A stretch of 64,000 nt of DNA from Petunia secreta (lineage: Eukaryota; Streptophyta; Magnoliopsida; Solanales; Solanaceae). The notes beneath the pieces are model-generated. The model was not told where the DNA came from and made no database searches. It saw only the letters and a program-made list of their open reading frames with translations. Shown piece by piece: positions 9,620 to 19,800 of this stretch; position 1 is the first letter of the stretch, and every line of letters begins with the position of its first letter. The stretch lies in assembly GCA_029990175.1 (NCBI GenBank), contig JARKIP010000011.1:29176001-29240000 (forward strand), given 5' to 3'. The position numbers were made by a program, and so were the translations under genes.

Positions 9620-12600
9620 CTAGATTTCTGCATTGCTAGATCCTTCACCAGTTTGCACCATGTTGATGCCAAAGACATGCCTCAGATCGGCCAGGAGTTT
9701 CCTTTGTTCTTCAGTCTCCTCAGTATTCTTGGAAGCGGCCTTGCCTCCACTAGGCCTTGTGAAAGATTGAGCGAGGCAAGGGACAGGCTTCTCGAGACCC
9801 CATTCTTGTTTCTTCATCTTCCTAGCACTTGCTCTGTCTGCAGCTGTGGGCTTGTATCCCAGACCCCAGGTACCTCGAACGCCAAGTGGACTAATTGGAC
9901 GCGACATTCCTTGTAGCGCTGCCCCGAGACCTTTCCCGGGCTGGAAACCATGCTTCAATATTTCCGTAGCCATCATGACTGCTGCTTCTGACAATCTTGC
10001 TTGGGGTAAAGGCTTGCCTTCAGGAACCTCCTCCACATGGACCGCTTCAAATGCTTGATACATCAGAGTTGGGCTATCATTAGTGACCTCAATAACTGGA
10101 ATAGATGGATCCTTGTAGATTGACAAATCTCCTTCTCTGTGTACCATGATCATCTCACGATTCCATTCAAACTTGATAGTCTGGTGTAAGGTTGATGGTA
10201 CTGCGCCTGCCATATGGATCCAGGGTCTTCCCAACAACAAGTTGTAAGACGAATCCATATCAAGAACTTGGAAATCGATGGCAAAATCCACGGGCCCGAT
10301 TGTCAGTATTAGTTCTATCTCACCAATCGATTGTCGTTTCTCTCCATCAAAAGCACGAATACTCATGGTGTTTGTCCGAATTTTGTGCATATTGACTTTC
10401 AACCTCTTTAATGTAGACAATGGACAGATGTTCAGACCGGACCCACCATCAACCAGTACCCTTGTGACATAAGAATTGTCACACTTGACAGTCAGATGCA
10501 GTGCTTTGTTGTGACCAGTGCCTTCCATTGGCAGTTCCTCATCAGTGAAAGTGATCCTGTTTACCTCAAAGATACGACTTGCGACTTCTTCAAGATTGCT
10601 GACGGTCATCTTCTCGGAGACATGAGCCTCATTCAGTATTTTCAACAGAGCATGACGGTGTGTCTCAGAATGCATCAACAAGGACAACAAAGAAATTTGA
10701 GCAGGGGTCTTCCTCAGCTGCTCCACAATGGAGTAATCTTGCACTCTCATCTTCTTAAGGAATTCCTCCGCCTCTTTCTCGGTGACAGGCTCCTTGATGG
10801 GGCCCTGATTTTCTCTAGCCTGCTTTGCTTTTCTTAACTCTTCTGGGGTAAAGCACCGCCCAGAACGAGTAAGACCGCGAACTTGTGTTGTTTCCGCCAC
10901 AACCTCTTTTCCTTTGTATGTTACCAATGCCTTGTCATAATTCCATGGGACAGCATTAGTGTTTCTCATAGGAATCTGAGGTGCACTCTTTATGACAACA
11001 GGATCACACAGCTTGTTTTGATCATCTTCACAGGGTGCTCTTTTTATAACCAACTTTGGTTTGGCCACACAATCCGCCTCCTCTCCATTTTTGTTGGTCC
11101 TTTGGATCACCAATTTTGGTTTTTCAGCCACCTCTTCCTTTCGCTCAACGGCTCTTCTCAATGTCAACACTGGCTTGTTTGGGTGGATAGGATGCCCCAC
11201 TTTCCCCGGCACAACCGAAAGAATTGGTTGCATCCTTTCCACTCCAATTGTTATAGCATCGACTGACACTATTGGCCTTGCAGATTCGTCTTCGAATCCC
11301 CCTTCACATACACCCACCATGTGTACATCATGGACCGGCAAAGGATTGCGATTAATGTTTGGCGTTTCTGCATCTTCGATCACAATTTGGTTATTGTCAA
11401 TCAGATCTTGCACTGCCTTCTTGAGATAATAGCAATCTTCTGTATCATGTCCTGGTGCGCCCGAATGGTATTCACAATGCCGAGAGTGATCCACTTTCCC
11501 AATGGGCTGCATGTTTCCTTGAATTGGCTTTATCATATCCAAGGCTCTTAATTTCTCGAAGATACTGGTGTAAGATTCTCTGATTGGTGTGAATTCTCTC
11601 TTTTTCTCCTCTCGGGCTTTCCTGAATTCAGCTCTTGGACGGAAGCCTGCAGGACCTCTTGGTCGGTAGGTAGGGTTTGGCGGAGCCTGACAATTGTTAT
11701 GTGGAGCTTGGTGAATGTGATATGCAGGCTGTGGGGCTGGGGCACGCCATTGTGGATAGGATGTTGGAGCATATGGTTGTGCTGCATGTGCAGAGTATTG
11801 GGGTGGAGGCATGGAGTATTGTGCATTTTGTGGCGGGTAATAGTGTTGTAAAGGGGGTGTTTGTGGGGCTTGGTATGAATTATGTTGATTGTATCGCTCC
11901 TCGTTCCACTTTCGCGGACCTGACCCTACCATGGATACATCCTCTTTCTTCTTCTTACCAAACCCTGCTGCTCCGGTCTGCACAGCCTGTGTAGTCGCCT
12001 TTAGTGCAGTCTGACTCACGATCTTGCCAGCTTTGACTCCCCTCTCAATCATTTCTCCCATCTTGACGACTTCACTAAACGGTTTCCCAAATGCGGCGAT
12101 CAATGAACCATAGAACGCCTCATCCTGCACCTCGATGAACAAACGGACCATGTCGTCGTCCGGGATTGCGGGGCTCACTCGAGCGGCCTGCTCGCGCCAT
12201 CTGAGGGCGTACTCCCTAAAGCTTTCACTTGGCTTCTTTTTTATCGCATCCAAAGAGGATCGATCTGGCAAAACTTCAATGTGGTACTTGTACTGGTCGT
12301 AGAATGCTTGTGCCATATCCTCAAATGACAACCATTTAGTTAAATCCTGCCTCATGAACCATTCGGCAGCTGCGCCCCCCAAGCTTTCAGAAAAGTAGGC
12401 TATCAACAGTTTGTCTTTCTTGACCCCTCTCATTTTGTTGCAGTAGCTCTTCATATGAACCCTCGGATCTCCTTGCCCGGTGTATAGATCAAACTTTGGC
12501 ACTATGAACCCATCTGGCAATTGCAATTCAGGGTAGGGATAAAGATCCTTGAAAGAGATGTTAGTATGATCTCCATATCCTTGAATGGTCCTTACTGCTT

Positions 12601-13201
12601 GTTCTAGGCCCTTCATCTTTCTCAGAACCTCGCTCTCATCCAGCTTTCCTGATCGATCAACCTCAACTTGAGACTCGCGATGGAACCCCTGATCATATGA
12701 GTCACTGTGTCGGAAATGGGGTTCATGGTGCTGATCATAATGATGATCCCCGGCCTGGAGATGTGGTTCACTGTTGGATCTGGCCATGACAGGCTTAACT
12801 GGGCCCCGAAAAACTGGAACCTGTGGGGGAGGTGGTCCATACTGTCCCTGTAGGGGAGGTGGTCCATACTGTCCCTGTGGTGGATGTTGTCCATACTGCC
12901 CTTGTGGTGGAGGTGGTGGTTGTGGCGCATGAGGGCGCACTTCAGCTTCTTTCGTTGCACCATGGTTAGGGCCAAAACCAGGGGGATAGGTCGGATCCTC
13001 GACCGTCGTAGATGTGGCTGGTGCTCGCTGGCTAGCTGTTGGCACAAGCCCCTCCAGGAGGTTTGGCATGGGAGGAGGCGCCCGTCCCGTGGTTATCGCA
13101 TGATGCATGTCTACCAGGAATTGCTTCAGAGTCGGGGCCTCCTCTGTCGTCCTATCATTTTCCTCGGAACCAGCATCAGATTTATCTCCTTCAGTTGCCA
13201 T
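9620..13201 (-). CDS. Ogre gag-protease polyprotein with G-patch
   Basis: 1193 residues, intact, with a clear ATG at 13201. Gag forms the particle and binds the RNA; protease matures it. In order: Pro/Gln-rich N-terminus with GQYGPPP repeats (about 95-130), retrotransposon gag domain (about 230-400, with KPSESFREYALRWREQAARV), Pro/Tyr-rich linker, CHC-type zinc-knuckle-like motif CEYHSGAPGHDTEDC (576-590), basic spacer with repeated KPKLVI(Q/K)R, retropepsin with LVDGGSG (916-922) and LLLGRPW (988-994), then a G-patch (about 1078-1117: GFQPGKGLG, GTWGLGYKP). The G-patch follows protease as in some retroviruses and could bind RNA. The stop comes just before the probable intron. This is the only complete long frame left in the element. 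Confidence 0.95.
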   Translation of the reverse strand: MATEGDKSDAGSEENDRTTEEAPTLKQFLVDMHHAITTGRAPPPMPNLLEGLVPTASQRAPATSTTVEDPTYPPGFGPNHGATKEAEVRPHAPQPPPPPQGQYGQHPPQGQYGPPPLQGQYGPPPPQVPVFRGPVKPVMARSNSEPHLQAGDHHYDQHHEPHFRHSDSYDQGFHRESQVEVDRSGKLDESEVLRKMKGLEQAVRTIQGYGDHTNISFKDLYPYPELQLPDGFIVPKFDLYTGQGDPRVHMKSYCNKMRGVKKDKLLIAYFSESLGGAAAEWFMRQDLTKWLSFEDMAQAFYDQYKYHIEVLPDRSSLDAIKKKPSESFREYALRWREQAARVSPAIPDDDMVRLFIEVQDEAFYGSLIAAFGKPFSEVVKMGEMIERGVKAGKIVSQTALKATTQAVQTGAAGFGKKKKEDVSMVGSGPRKWNEERYNQHNSYQAPQTPPLQHYYPPQNAQYSMPPPQYSAHAAQPYAPTSYPQWRAPAPQPAYHIHQAPHNNCQAPPNPTYRPRGPAGFRPRAEFRKAREEKKREFTPIRESYTSIFEKLRALDMIKPIQGNMQPIGKVDHSRHCEYHSGAPGHDTEDCYYLKKAVQDLIDNNQIVIEDAETPNINRNPLPVHDVHMVGVCEGGFEDESARPIVSVDAITIGVERMQPILSVVPGKVGHPIHPNKPVLTLRRAVERKEEVAEKPKLVIQRTNKNGEEADCVAKPKLVIKRAPCEDDQNKLCDPVVIKSAPQIPMRNTNAVPWNYDKALVTYKGKEVVAETTQVRGLTRSGRCFTPEELRKAKQARENQGPIKEPVTEKEAEEFLKKMRVQDYSIVEQLRKTPAQISLLSLLMHSETHRHALLKILNEAHVSEKMTVSNLEEVASRIFEVNRITFTDEELPMEGTGHNKALHLTVKCDNSYVTRVLVDGGSGLNICPLSTLKRLKVNMHKIRTNTMSIRAFDGEKRQSIGEIELILTIGPVDFAIDFQVLDMDSSYNLLLGRPWIHMAGAVPSTLHQTIKFEWNREMIMVHREGDLSIYKDPSIPVIEVTNDSPTLMYQAFEAVHVEEVPEGKPLPQARLSEAAVMMATEILKHGFQPGKGLGAALQGMSRPISPLGVRGTWGLGYKPTAADRASARKMKKQEWGLEKPVPCLAQSFTRPSGGKAASKNTEETEEQRKLLADLRHVFGINMVQTGEGSSNAEI

Positions 13202-13711
13202 GTTACCAAATGGAATTCCAGATCCTTTTGAGAGTGGGGTAATGGCAGAGTGCTAAACCAAATCACTGGTAATCTATACTTGTCTGCAAACAAAACAGGT
13301 TAGGAAACACAATTTTTACAAGTCAATCGTGCCTACAAGCCTAAGGTCGTCATGCGTCATCCCGAAACGGTTTAGATTGGATTCCCAAGTGTATTGTTTG
13401 AGTCTTCTTTCTTTTCCTTCCCTTTTATTGTACTTTTTTTTTTCCAAAGAGAGGCCAGAGGGTGAAATAAATTGACACATAAAAAACAAACAAAAGATTT
13501 CCATTACTAGGATAACGCAAGACATACAGTGCTCTAAGGCACAACCTTAGAAACGTACAAATGACTGAAAAATAGAAATAAATTACTACTACTAAAAGCA
13601 ACATAAAATACAATATGCCGAGATGCTAAATGAGCGACAAAATAAAACAATAAGCTGCATCATCTCGGACTGATATATCTGCTAAGGCAACCCTGGCTCA
13701 GCGTCAACTGG
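13202..13711 (-). other. Spacer between ORF1 and gag
   Basis: No gene. It contains a block (near 13331-13375, taaggtcgtcatgcgtcatc) that recurs upstream of gag in the second Ogre-type element at 57960-57990, so the gag leader is conserved between the two. Confidence 0.6.
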
Positions 13712-15193
13712 CTACTCTAGGTCAGACTCATGCGGCTCCTCGGGATCTTCTTCTGTTGGTGGCAAAGGCTGGCTCAAAACATCATGCAATACGTGCACTC
13801 GCTGAGATATATTCCTGGCATAATCAGGAGCCTCAATGAGGATAGTCCTGTTGGATGAGTTCCTATGATCTTGGCACATCCTAGCCACATAGTCGGCCAG
13901 TTGCCGCACGTGTTCCTGACCTTGATTAATGACTCTCTTTGACACGGCTATCTGCTGAAGCTGGCTCGTGGCTAACCTTAATGCATCATTTTTCAAAATC
14001 ACTGTCTCATCAAGTCGTTTGTGAAGCCGATCGATGTTTCCCAGGCACTTATCTGCAAATCTGTCGCTCTCAGCCTGGGCGGCTAGAGCGGTGTCCTTCT
14101 CAGTCACAGCTTTACGATGCAAGTCATGCAATCGCCTGATAGTGTCCGAGTATTGATGCGTCAAGTCCTCACTTTCAGACTGAGCGGCTCTAGCAGCATC
14201 CCTCTCTGCAACTAAACCATGTATGGTAGCACGGTACTCCTGTTCAATCTCACGCCTGGCCATCCGAACCTGCATCTCCAATCGAGCCTCAAGGTCAACC
14301 ACGCCTATACTCGACCTAGCTGGCATCTCTCTAGGCATGGGCTGGTGGCGATACCATGACTCATACTCCTGAGTGACCTCTCCTATGAGTCCATTCTGAA
14401 CCTGAGTCTCTTTCGTGAGGTGGCGCCTAGTGTCCCACAAGTTCAAGATCTTTCCCCTGTGGGTAAACAATCCTGGAGGATAGACTAAGACATAAGCACT
14501 CATATCGTCAACTATTGGGACCACCTGTTGTCGCCCCAACTGCCTGAGTACCCGCAGAGGGGCATAAGGCTGGGCTGCTTCAAGACCCATCAGAACTAAA
14601 AAGGGGCGCTCGATGCATCGATGCACAACCTTCTCCATAGAAAGCCAGTTATACTGCCACAATATCTTATCTGCTGTAAGGGAGTCCAAGCACGACCTCC
14701 AAGCTCGCTCGCCATCTGGAAACTTAAACTTCTCAATATGTTCGAAGTGATAACCGAGATAGCCAAAGTCAAAGCAACCAGCAATAGAATGAGAAGGGTG
14801 GGGGCGTATGTGCTCCAAAAACCACACTTGCAATAGGAAGTTACACCCCTCGAAGAACTCACTTTCGCCTTTGCAGCATCGAGTCAAGGCATGAAAAATA
14901 CTTCCCAAAATTGTCGGAACGATCGTGGGATTTGGTGCTTTTTCAAACAGGGCCACCATAATCCAACTAACTCTAATGGATATCCTCTTATGCGGCAATG
15001 GAAAGACCAATAACCCTAGAAGAGCCAACACAAAAACCTTCAGACAAAGTTGCACCCATTCATTATATGTTAGCTTGTCATGAAACTCAAAGCTATGCCG
15101 TTTGAAACCACTATCACACCCGAATCGAGCATAGAGGTAGTCAAATGAAACCCAACCATGGCTAGTACAAGCAATAGAGGTATCTACTCGCAT
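13712..15193 (-). CDS. Ogre ORF1, main part: plant-mobile-domain-like protein with coiled coil
   Basis: Ogre elements carry an extra ORF upstream of gag, of unsettled function. The N-terminal half (about 30-250) resembles the plant mobile domain / aminotransferase-like family: a hydrophobic helix VFVLALLGLLVFP, then GSIFHALTRCC and FLLQVWFLEHI. This domain is found both in host proteins and in gypsy and Mutator-like elements. Residues about 290-460 are rich in A, R, E, L and Q with heptad spacing and look like a long coiled coil. An acidic proline-rich tail ends the protein. The start listed is the first ATG in frame. The true N-terminus lies in the overlapping frame 15184-15591, so ORF1 appears split by one frameshift. 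Confidence 0.75.
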   Translation of the reverse strand: MRVDTSIACTSHGWVSFDYLYARFGCDSGFKRHSFEFHDKLTYNEWVQLCLKVFVLALLGLLVFPLPHKRISIRVSWIMVALFEKAPNPTIVPTILGSIFHALTRCCKGESEFFEGCNFLLQVWFLEHIRPHPSHSIAGCFDFGYLGYHFEHIEKFKFPDGERAWRSCLDSLTADKILWQYNWLSMEKVVHRCIERPFLVLMGLEAAQPYAPLRVLRQLGRQQVVPIVDDMSAYVLVYPPGLFTHRGKILNLWDTRRHLTKETQVQNGLIGEVTQEYESWYRHQPMPREMPARSSIGVVDLEARLEMQVRMARREIEQEYRATIHGLVAERDAARAAQSESEDLTHQYSDTIRRLHDLHRKAVTEKDTALAAQAESDRFADKCLGNIDRLHKRLDETVILKNDALRLATSQLQQIAVSKRVINQGQEHVRQLADYVARMCQDHRNSSNRTILIEAPDYARNISQRVHVLHDVLSQPLPPTEEDPEEPHESDLE

Positions 15194-15591
15194 CCGGATG
15201 TTTTGAAAGAAATCATGGGCATTGACATTTTTTGGGCAATCATTCTTTTTTCATGTAAATCTAGCTTAATGAGCCCAGCTATTTCCTCGAGTGTAGGCGT
15301 CATCTCAAAGCCTTTGAAACAGAAGGTATTAGTGTTTGGGTTCCAGAGTCCGACTAATGCACTAACCAGATCTCGGTGCGGCACAATATCTTTAGTCACA
15401 AGGTCAGTCAGAAAGCCAATCTTCGTTTGGACTGAACCTTGCTGCATCTCGCTAGTACTCTTCCACCAAGACCTCAACAATTGGGGCGGGCCGTCAGTCA
15501 TCATGATAGATGGTGGGGTGGCATCAATAGGGTACTTCCTCTTGCTAGACCTAGAAGACGATGCAGCCATGGTACCTAAAATATATGTCAC
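15184..15591 (-). CDS. Ogre ORF1, N-terminal part, separated by a frameshift
   Basis: 135 residues. A Ser/Arg-rich start is followed by a segment with FKGFEMTPTLEEIAGLI, which matches the first conserved block of plant-mobile-domain proteins (a motif of the form F-x-MTPTLED). It ends at a stop that overlaps the start of the main ORF1 frame by 10 nt, in a frame offset by 2 modulo 3. The domain order makes sense only if both frames are one protein, so I read this as an indel near 15190. The likely natural start is the second Met (MAASSSR). Confidence 0.72.
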   Translation of the reverse strand: MTYILGTMAASSSRSSKRKYPIDATPPSIMMTDGPPQLLRSWWKSTSEMQQGSVQTKIGFLTDLVTKDIVPHRDLVSALVGLWNPNTNTFCFKGFEMTPTLEEIAGLIKLDLHEKRMIAQKMSMPMISFKTSGCE

Positions 15592-16827
15592 TTAATTTAG
15601 ACAAAATAAAAAGTACCTCGAAACATTGACAGACAAAACAAACTGATGTTTGAAACCTCCTCAAGATCTAACATGTGTTTACCATTTGAGACTCAGATTT
15701 TTAACAAAGTTTGGCCATTACAACGGCATAAAATTGACCCAAAAAGACTTTCGGCCGACCGAGGCACTTGCTAACTGTTGGAAAAATTGTCATTCTAGAG
15801 ACGCGAATAAATTGACTTAAAATACTGTCGCCAACACGAAACAGACTCTTGGACTTTCCACAAAATTGGGCATATGGCGGTCGCCACAATGGAACTCAAA
15901 AAATTTACCATTATAACGGCATAAAATTGAACCCAAAGAATCCTTCGACCAACCAGGGCACTTGGAAACTTTAAAATATTTTGCCATAATAACGGTATCA
16001 AGACTATCCCCAAAAGAGTTGACAACTCTGGTATGAAAATTCTTTTTCCTTTTCCTTTCTTTCTTTTTTTTTTTTTTGAAAAATTTTCGCCATTATGACG
16101 ACGTAAAAATATACTCAAAATTTTCCGACACATAAATCTTTGCAAAATTTCTGTTTTGACAGCATGACCCCAAACAGGAAATGTATTAAAACAACAAAAT
16201 CTACAAACTGAAATTCACCCTACTTCCTCTCTTTCTTTCATTCATTTTTTTTTCCCTTTTTTTTTCTTTTCTTTTCTTTTGAAATCCGCCCTTTCGCGAT
16301 TTGGTCAGCATGACGATCCTTCCTTCTAAATGCAACACAGAAAATGCTTCGGACGTATCTCAACGCCAAGGAGTCATCCTAGACAAGTGCGGGTACCGGT
16401 GTGCAGCACCTCACTAAGTCAAATATGATGCAGATAATTGGGCCTAAAGGTTTAACTCTAGGTGACACAACTGACTCAGTGTCTAAACTGGCTCATAACC
16501 CGGTGGACAAACCGGGCGGAAAGCGCATCAGGGCCGTCCGAAAACAGTGTGTCCGGCCTAAAACCCTGTCACGCCTTCCTCCTAAATCATGGGTAATTTT
16601 AGTAAGAAGGCCCAGATGCCACAAGCAATCTGGTAAGTGTACGTGTGCAAGTGTTCCAGAGACTCAGAGGTGTACGTGGAGAAGACAGTTTATATACAGT
16701 TCAACAAAATCAAAGCGGTAACATTCAACTTTCCATGTGGTAACGGCAAACATATAACAACCAGATATTTAATAAATTAAAATGTGCGACAATTTTCCAA
16801 AGCCGGAGATTCTAGTTTTCACTAATG
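15592..16827 (-). other. Ogre 5' leader with dispersed short repeats
   Basis: No convincing gene. A motif close to gccattataacggcataaaa recurs at about 15712, 15907, 15981 and 16088, with weaker copies near 15787 and 16148. The second Ogre-type element has an equivalent set. Between 16420 and 16590 the sequence is nearly identical to 58720-58880 and holds a perfect 6-bp hairpin at 16499-16516. Poly-T/TTTTC tracts lie at 16040-16080 and 16240-16280. Confidence 0.6.
16499..16516 (-). other. Leader hairpin of the Ogre element
   Basis: CCCGGT and ACCGGG enclose a 6-base loop. The same hairpin with one loop change is at 58798-58815 in the second element, in both cases about 310 bp downstream of the PBS in the transcript. 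Confidence 0.5.
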
Positions 16828-16845
16828 TCCCCAGCGGAGTCGCCA
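16828..16845 (-). other. Primer binding site of the Ogre element
   Basis: The minus strand reads TGGCGACTCCGCTGGGGA, starting with TGG three bases from the 5' LTR end. Ogre elements are known to use a tRNA-Arg primer; this assignment is from family knowledge, not from a tRNA alignment. Confidence 0.85.
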
Positions 16846-16848
16846 AGC

Positions 16849-19800
16849 TGTCACGCCCTAAAAAATAATTAAAGGCTCGCGAATGGTGTTCAAAAAGGTA
16901 CAAAATTATTTTTTTAGAGAACTCGGAGTCGCCACTTGACATAGTTTAAGGTGTGCCAAGTCACCAAAAGGTACCTTGGAACACCTCTGACTCGTCTAAT
17001 GGTCTGCGTTAGAGATTCGGGTAAGGTTCTCAGTTGACTCTCGGGAAGGTATTAGGCACTCTCGAGTCCTGTGCTAAGCACAGTTGCTTTATTGTCGCAA
17101 TTTTAATTTATTAAATATAGTTGTTATATTAATGCCGTTGATTTGAATTTGTACTTTGATTGAGAAAATTAAAGGCGTATCATTCCTCTCCAACCTCGCA
17201 GAGGATTGGACGAATTTTACATTTTTTATAGTAATTAACTAAGTAAATGATAAGCTTTAAATAAAAGGTATCACGTATTTCCAACCTCACAGAGGACTGG
17301 TTAAAATTTAGATTTTTTAGAAGAGTTTAATTAAACTTTAAAGAGACTATTTTTTTTTTAAAAAAAGAATGTATATTGCCCTTAGTTGTTATGCTTTGAT
17401 TGTTTGAACTAAAATTATGTCAAGTAACCCGCAGGGTATACTTTGAAATAAATTATCTTGTTTTTAATTTAATAACTTTTTTCTATCTATAAAGCAGATT
17501 ACAGATCATACTTATCAATGCCTAATCGCACGAGATGTCCTTTTATTCCTATCATTTTTGCCTAATCATCATATTTTCGGATGGATAATTTAATTATGTA
17601 AAAAAAAATAGAACACATTGACTAATTTTAAGATATGAAATAAATGGCCTAAATATTTACAACATTGAAATAACTTGTCTATTATAAAAAAAGACTTGAA
17701 GCCATAATTAAAAGGCCCAAACTGAAAATGGACTAAGCCCACAAAGTAAATGAATGTTCTGCTGAAACCCCCCCTTCGTTTTAGAATTAAGAGTTCAATT
17801 TAGCATTTTTGATTTGCATACATAGTCCTATTTGTTTGCCTATCTCAGATCTAATTAAGTGCAAACGCTAAATTTTAAGTGACAAATTGGGACTCCCAAA
17901 TTTGCCTTTATTGAAGATATGGATGACCAAAAAAAAAATATATATATATATAGTAGGCTATTTGTTAAAATAGAACGGCTTTGGAGCCGTCTTTTAAAAA
18001 GGAATAGTTTACACACTGCAATCATTTTACACACTGCAATCGTTCAAATAGATATGTGGGCTGAATAATTTGCGTAACTGGTCCATTTTTAGATCTGTTT
18101 GCGAAAATAGTCACATTTACTTCTCCATTGTGTAAATAATGGTTGTATATCAGCGCTAGCCTAACGTAGAAGGATTAATTTCCAACTTTAAATCAGGCGT
18201 GGTCACCTGTTCACTTGTTGAACACCCTATGTTGCCTAACTTTGATTTATTTTGGATAACCAATTTACACATGTAATAGGCATTAAACAAGATGGACAAA
18301 TCTAAACCATTAGAATCTTAGAAAAATCTAGGCGTATTCAGTTAAACCTGCATCATTATTTTGTCAAGCTTGTTTCCTTGCCCTTTCACACACTTACGTG
18401 CACATACAAACATCGACATAAGTTTATAAGACAAACATAAATAAAGTGGTTATGGTAGTAACTTGTCTTAACATGGCCGTAGTTCTTTCAAGGCGTTAGA
18501 TAACGTACGAGCAAAATTTGGACTACAACATGCTTGACTTCATTCATTTTTCATAGCCAAATATTTGATAACAAAATAAAATACAAGGGAAAATTGTGTT
18601 TACCTAAATGAAGGGAATCTCAAAGTAACCTCAATGAGCCAAGCAGCAGTAAGCAACAATCTAACAGGCTTCTTTTTAACTCAACTCCACTCTTTCAACT
18701 CCTCTATCTACCTTTTAACATTCAAGATTTATACCCCGAACGACCCTTGAAGTAATGGCTTTTGGTTCTAAATCCTAACTCTCAAACTTACTTTTTTTTT
18801 AAAGTGTTTTGCTCTCTTTTAGTGTAAATTTTCAGCAGCTGTTCTATGTGTTTTTCAGCTGTTGGTTCGTTTCAAAGAGGGCAATAAATAGCCTCTTTAT
18901 AGCTGAAAATTTAGGCCCAAAGGTGGGGGCTAAGAGGTGGAGTGTGGAGTTGTACAAAAGTACAAGCCCACACCCCTATACTTGAGAGCTTTTGGACCCA
19001 TTTTTTTCAGAAAATACAGCAGTTATAGGGCCATGTTTCAGCCCTCTAAACAGTCCCAAAATGATGAAATATGTACAAGTAGGGTCCTCTAAAAGGACCC
19101 CCATTACTCATTACATTACTAGAAGAAACTAGGACCAAACTAGCCACCCTAAATCAGCCCCAAACTAGACTCAATGGACCAAACTAGACAAACTAAATCA
19201 ACTAGACTAACTAAAAACTGAACCAAAGTCTCCCAGCTCCTAACAAAGTCCAGAATGCTATCTTTCAAAGTTTCAACAATTAAAGAAGCAAAATCAGGCC
19301 AAAGGAAATACTAGCTTGTGTACATAATCAATACAAAGCTAAGCAGTAAACAGTGAAGCGATTGATACATTCTACAGCTATTTCCATGAGTTTACACAAT
19401 TAAACACACATATTTTGCTTTCATGAATCAAACCAGACCAAGTTAATATCATTTCACCTAAGCTAATCATCTAAACATTAGTAAATAATGGAATGAGAAA
19501 GTCAGGCAGTCATTCCTTTATTTATGATTTTCACTCATACTTACACAACTTCAAACATTTACCAATGTGAATAACAGAAACACCTACATGATCTCAAACT
19601 AACAATGAGACGACAAACAAAGACATAGTCATTTGATTCATCAACATAGATATTCAAAGCAAAGACCAACTAAACATCGATTTCATTGCTAAACAACCTA
19701 AAACATATTTTCACAACTAAACATTATCCTTTCACCATTAAACATGATCAAGACTAAACAGAAAAAGAAAGGGAAAGGCTTAAAATTTCATCTATCCGAA

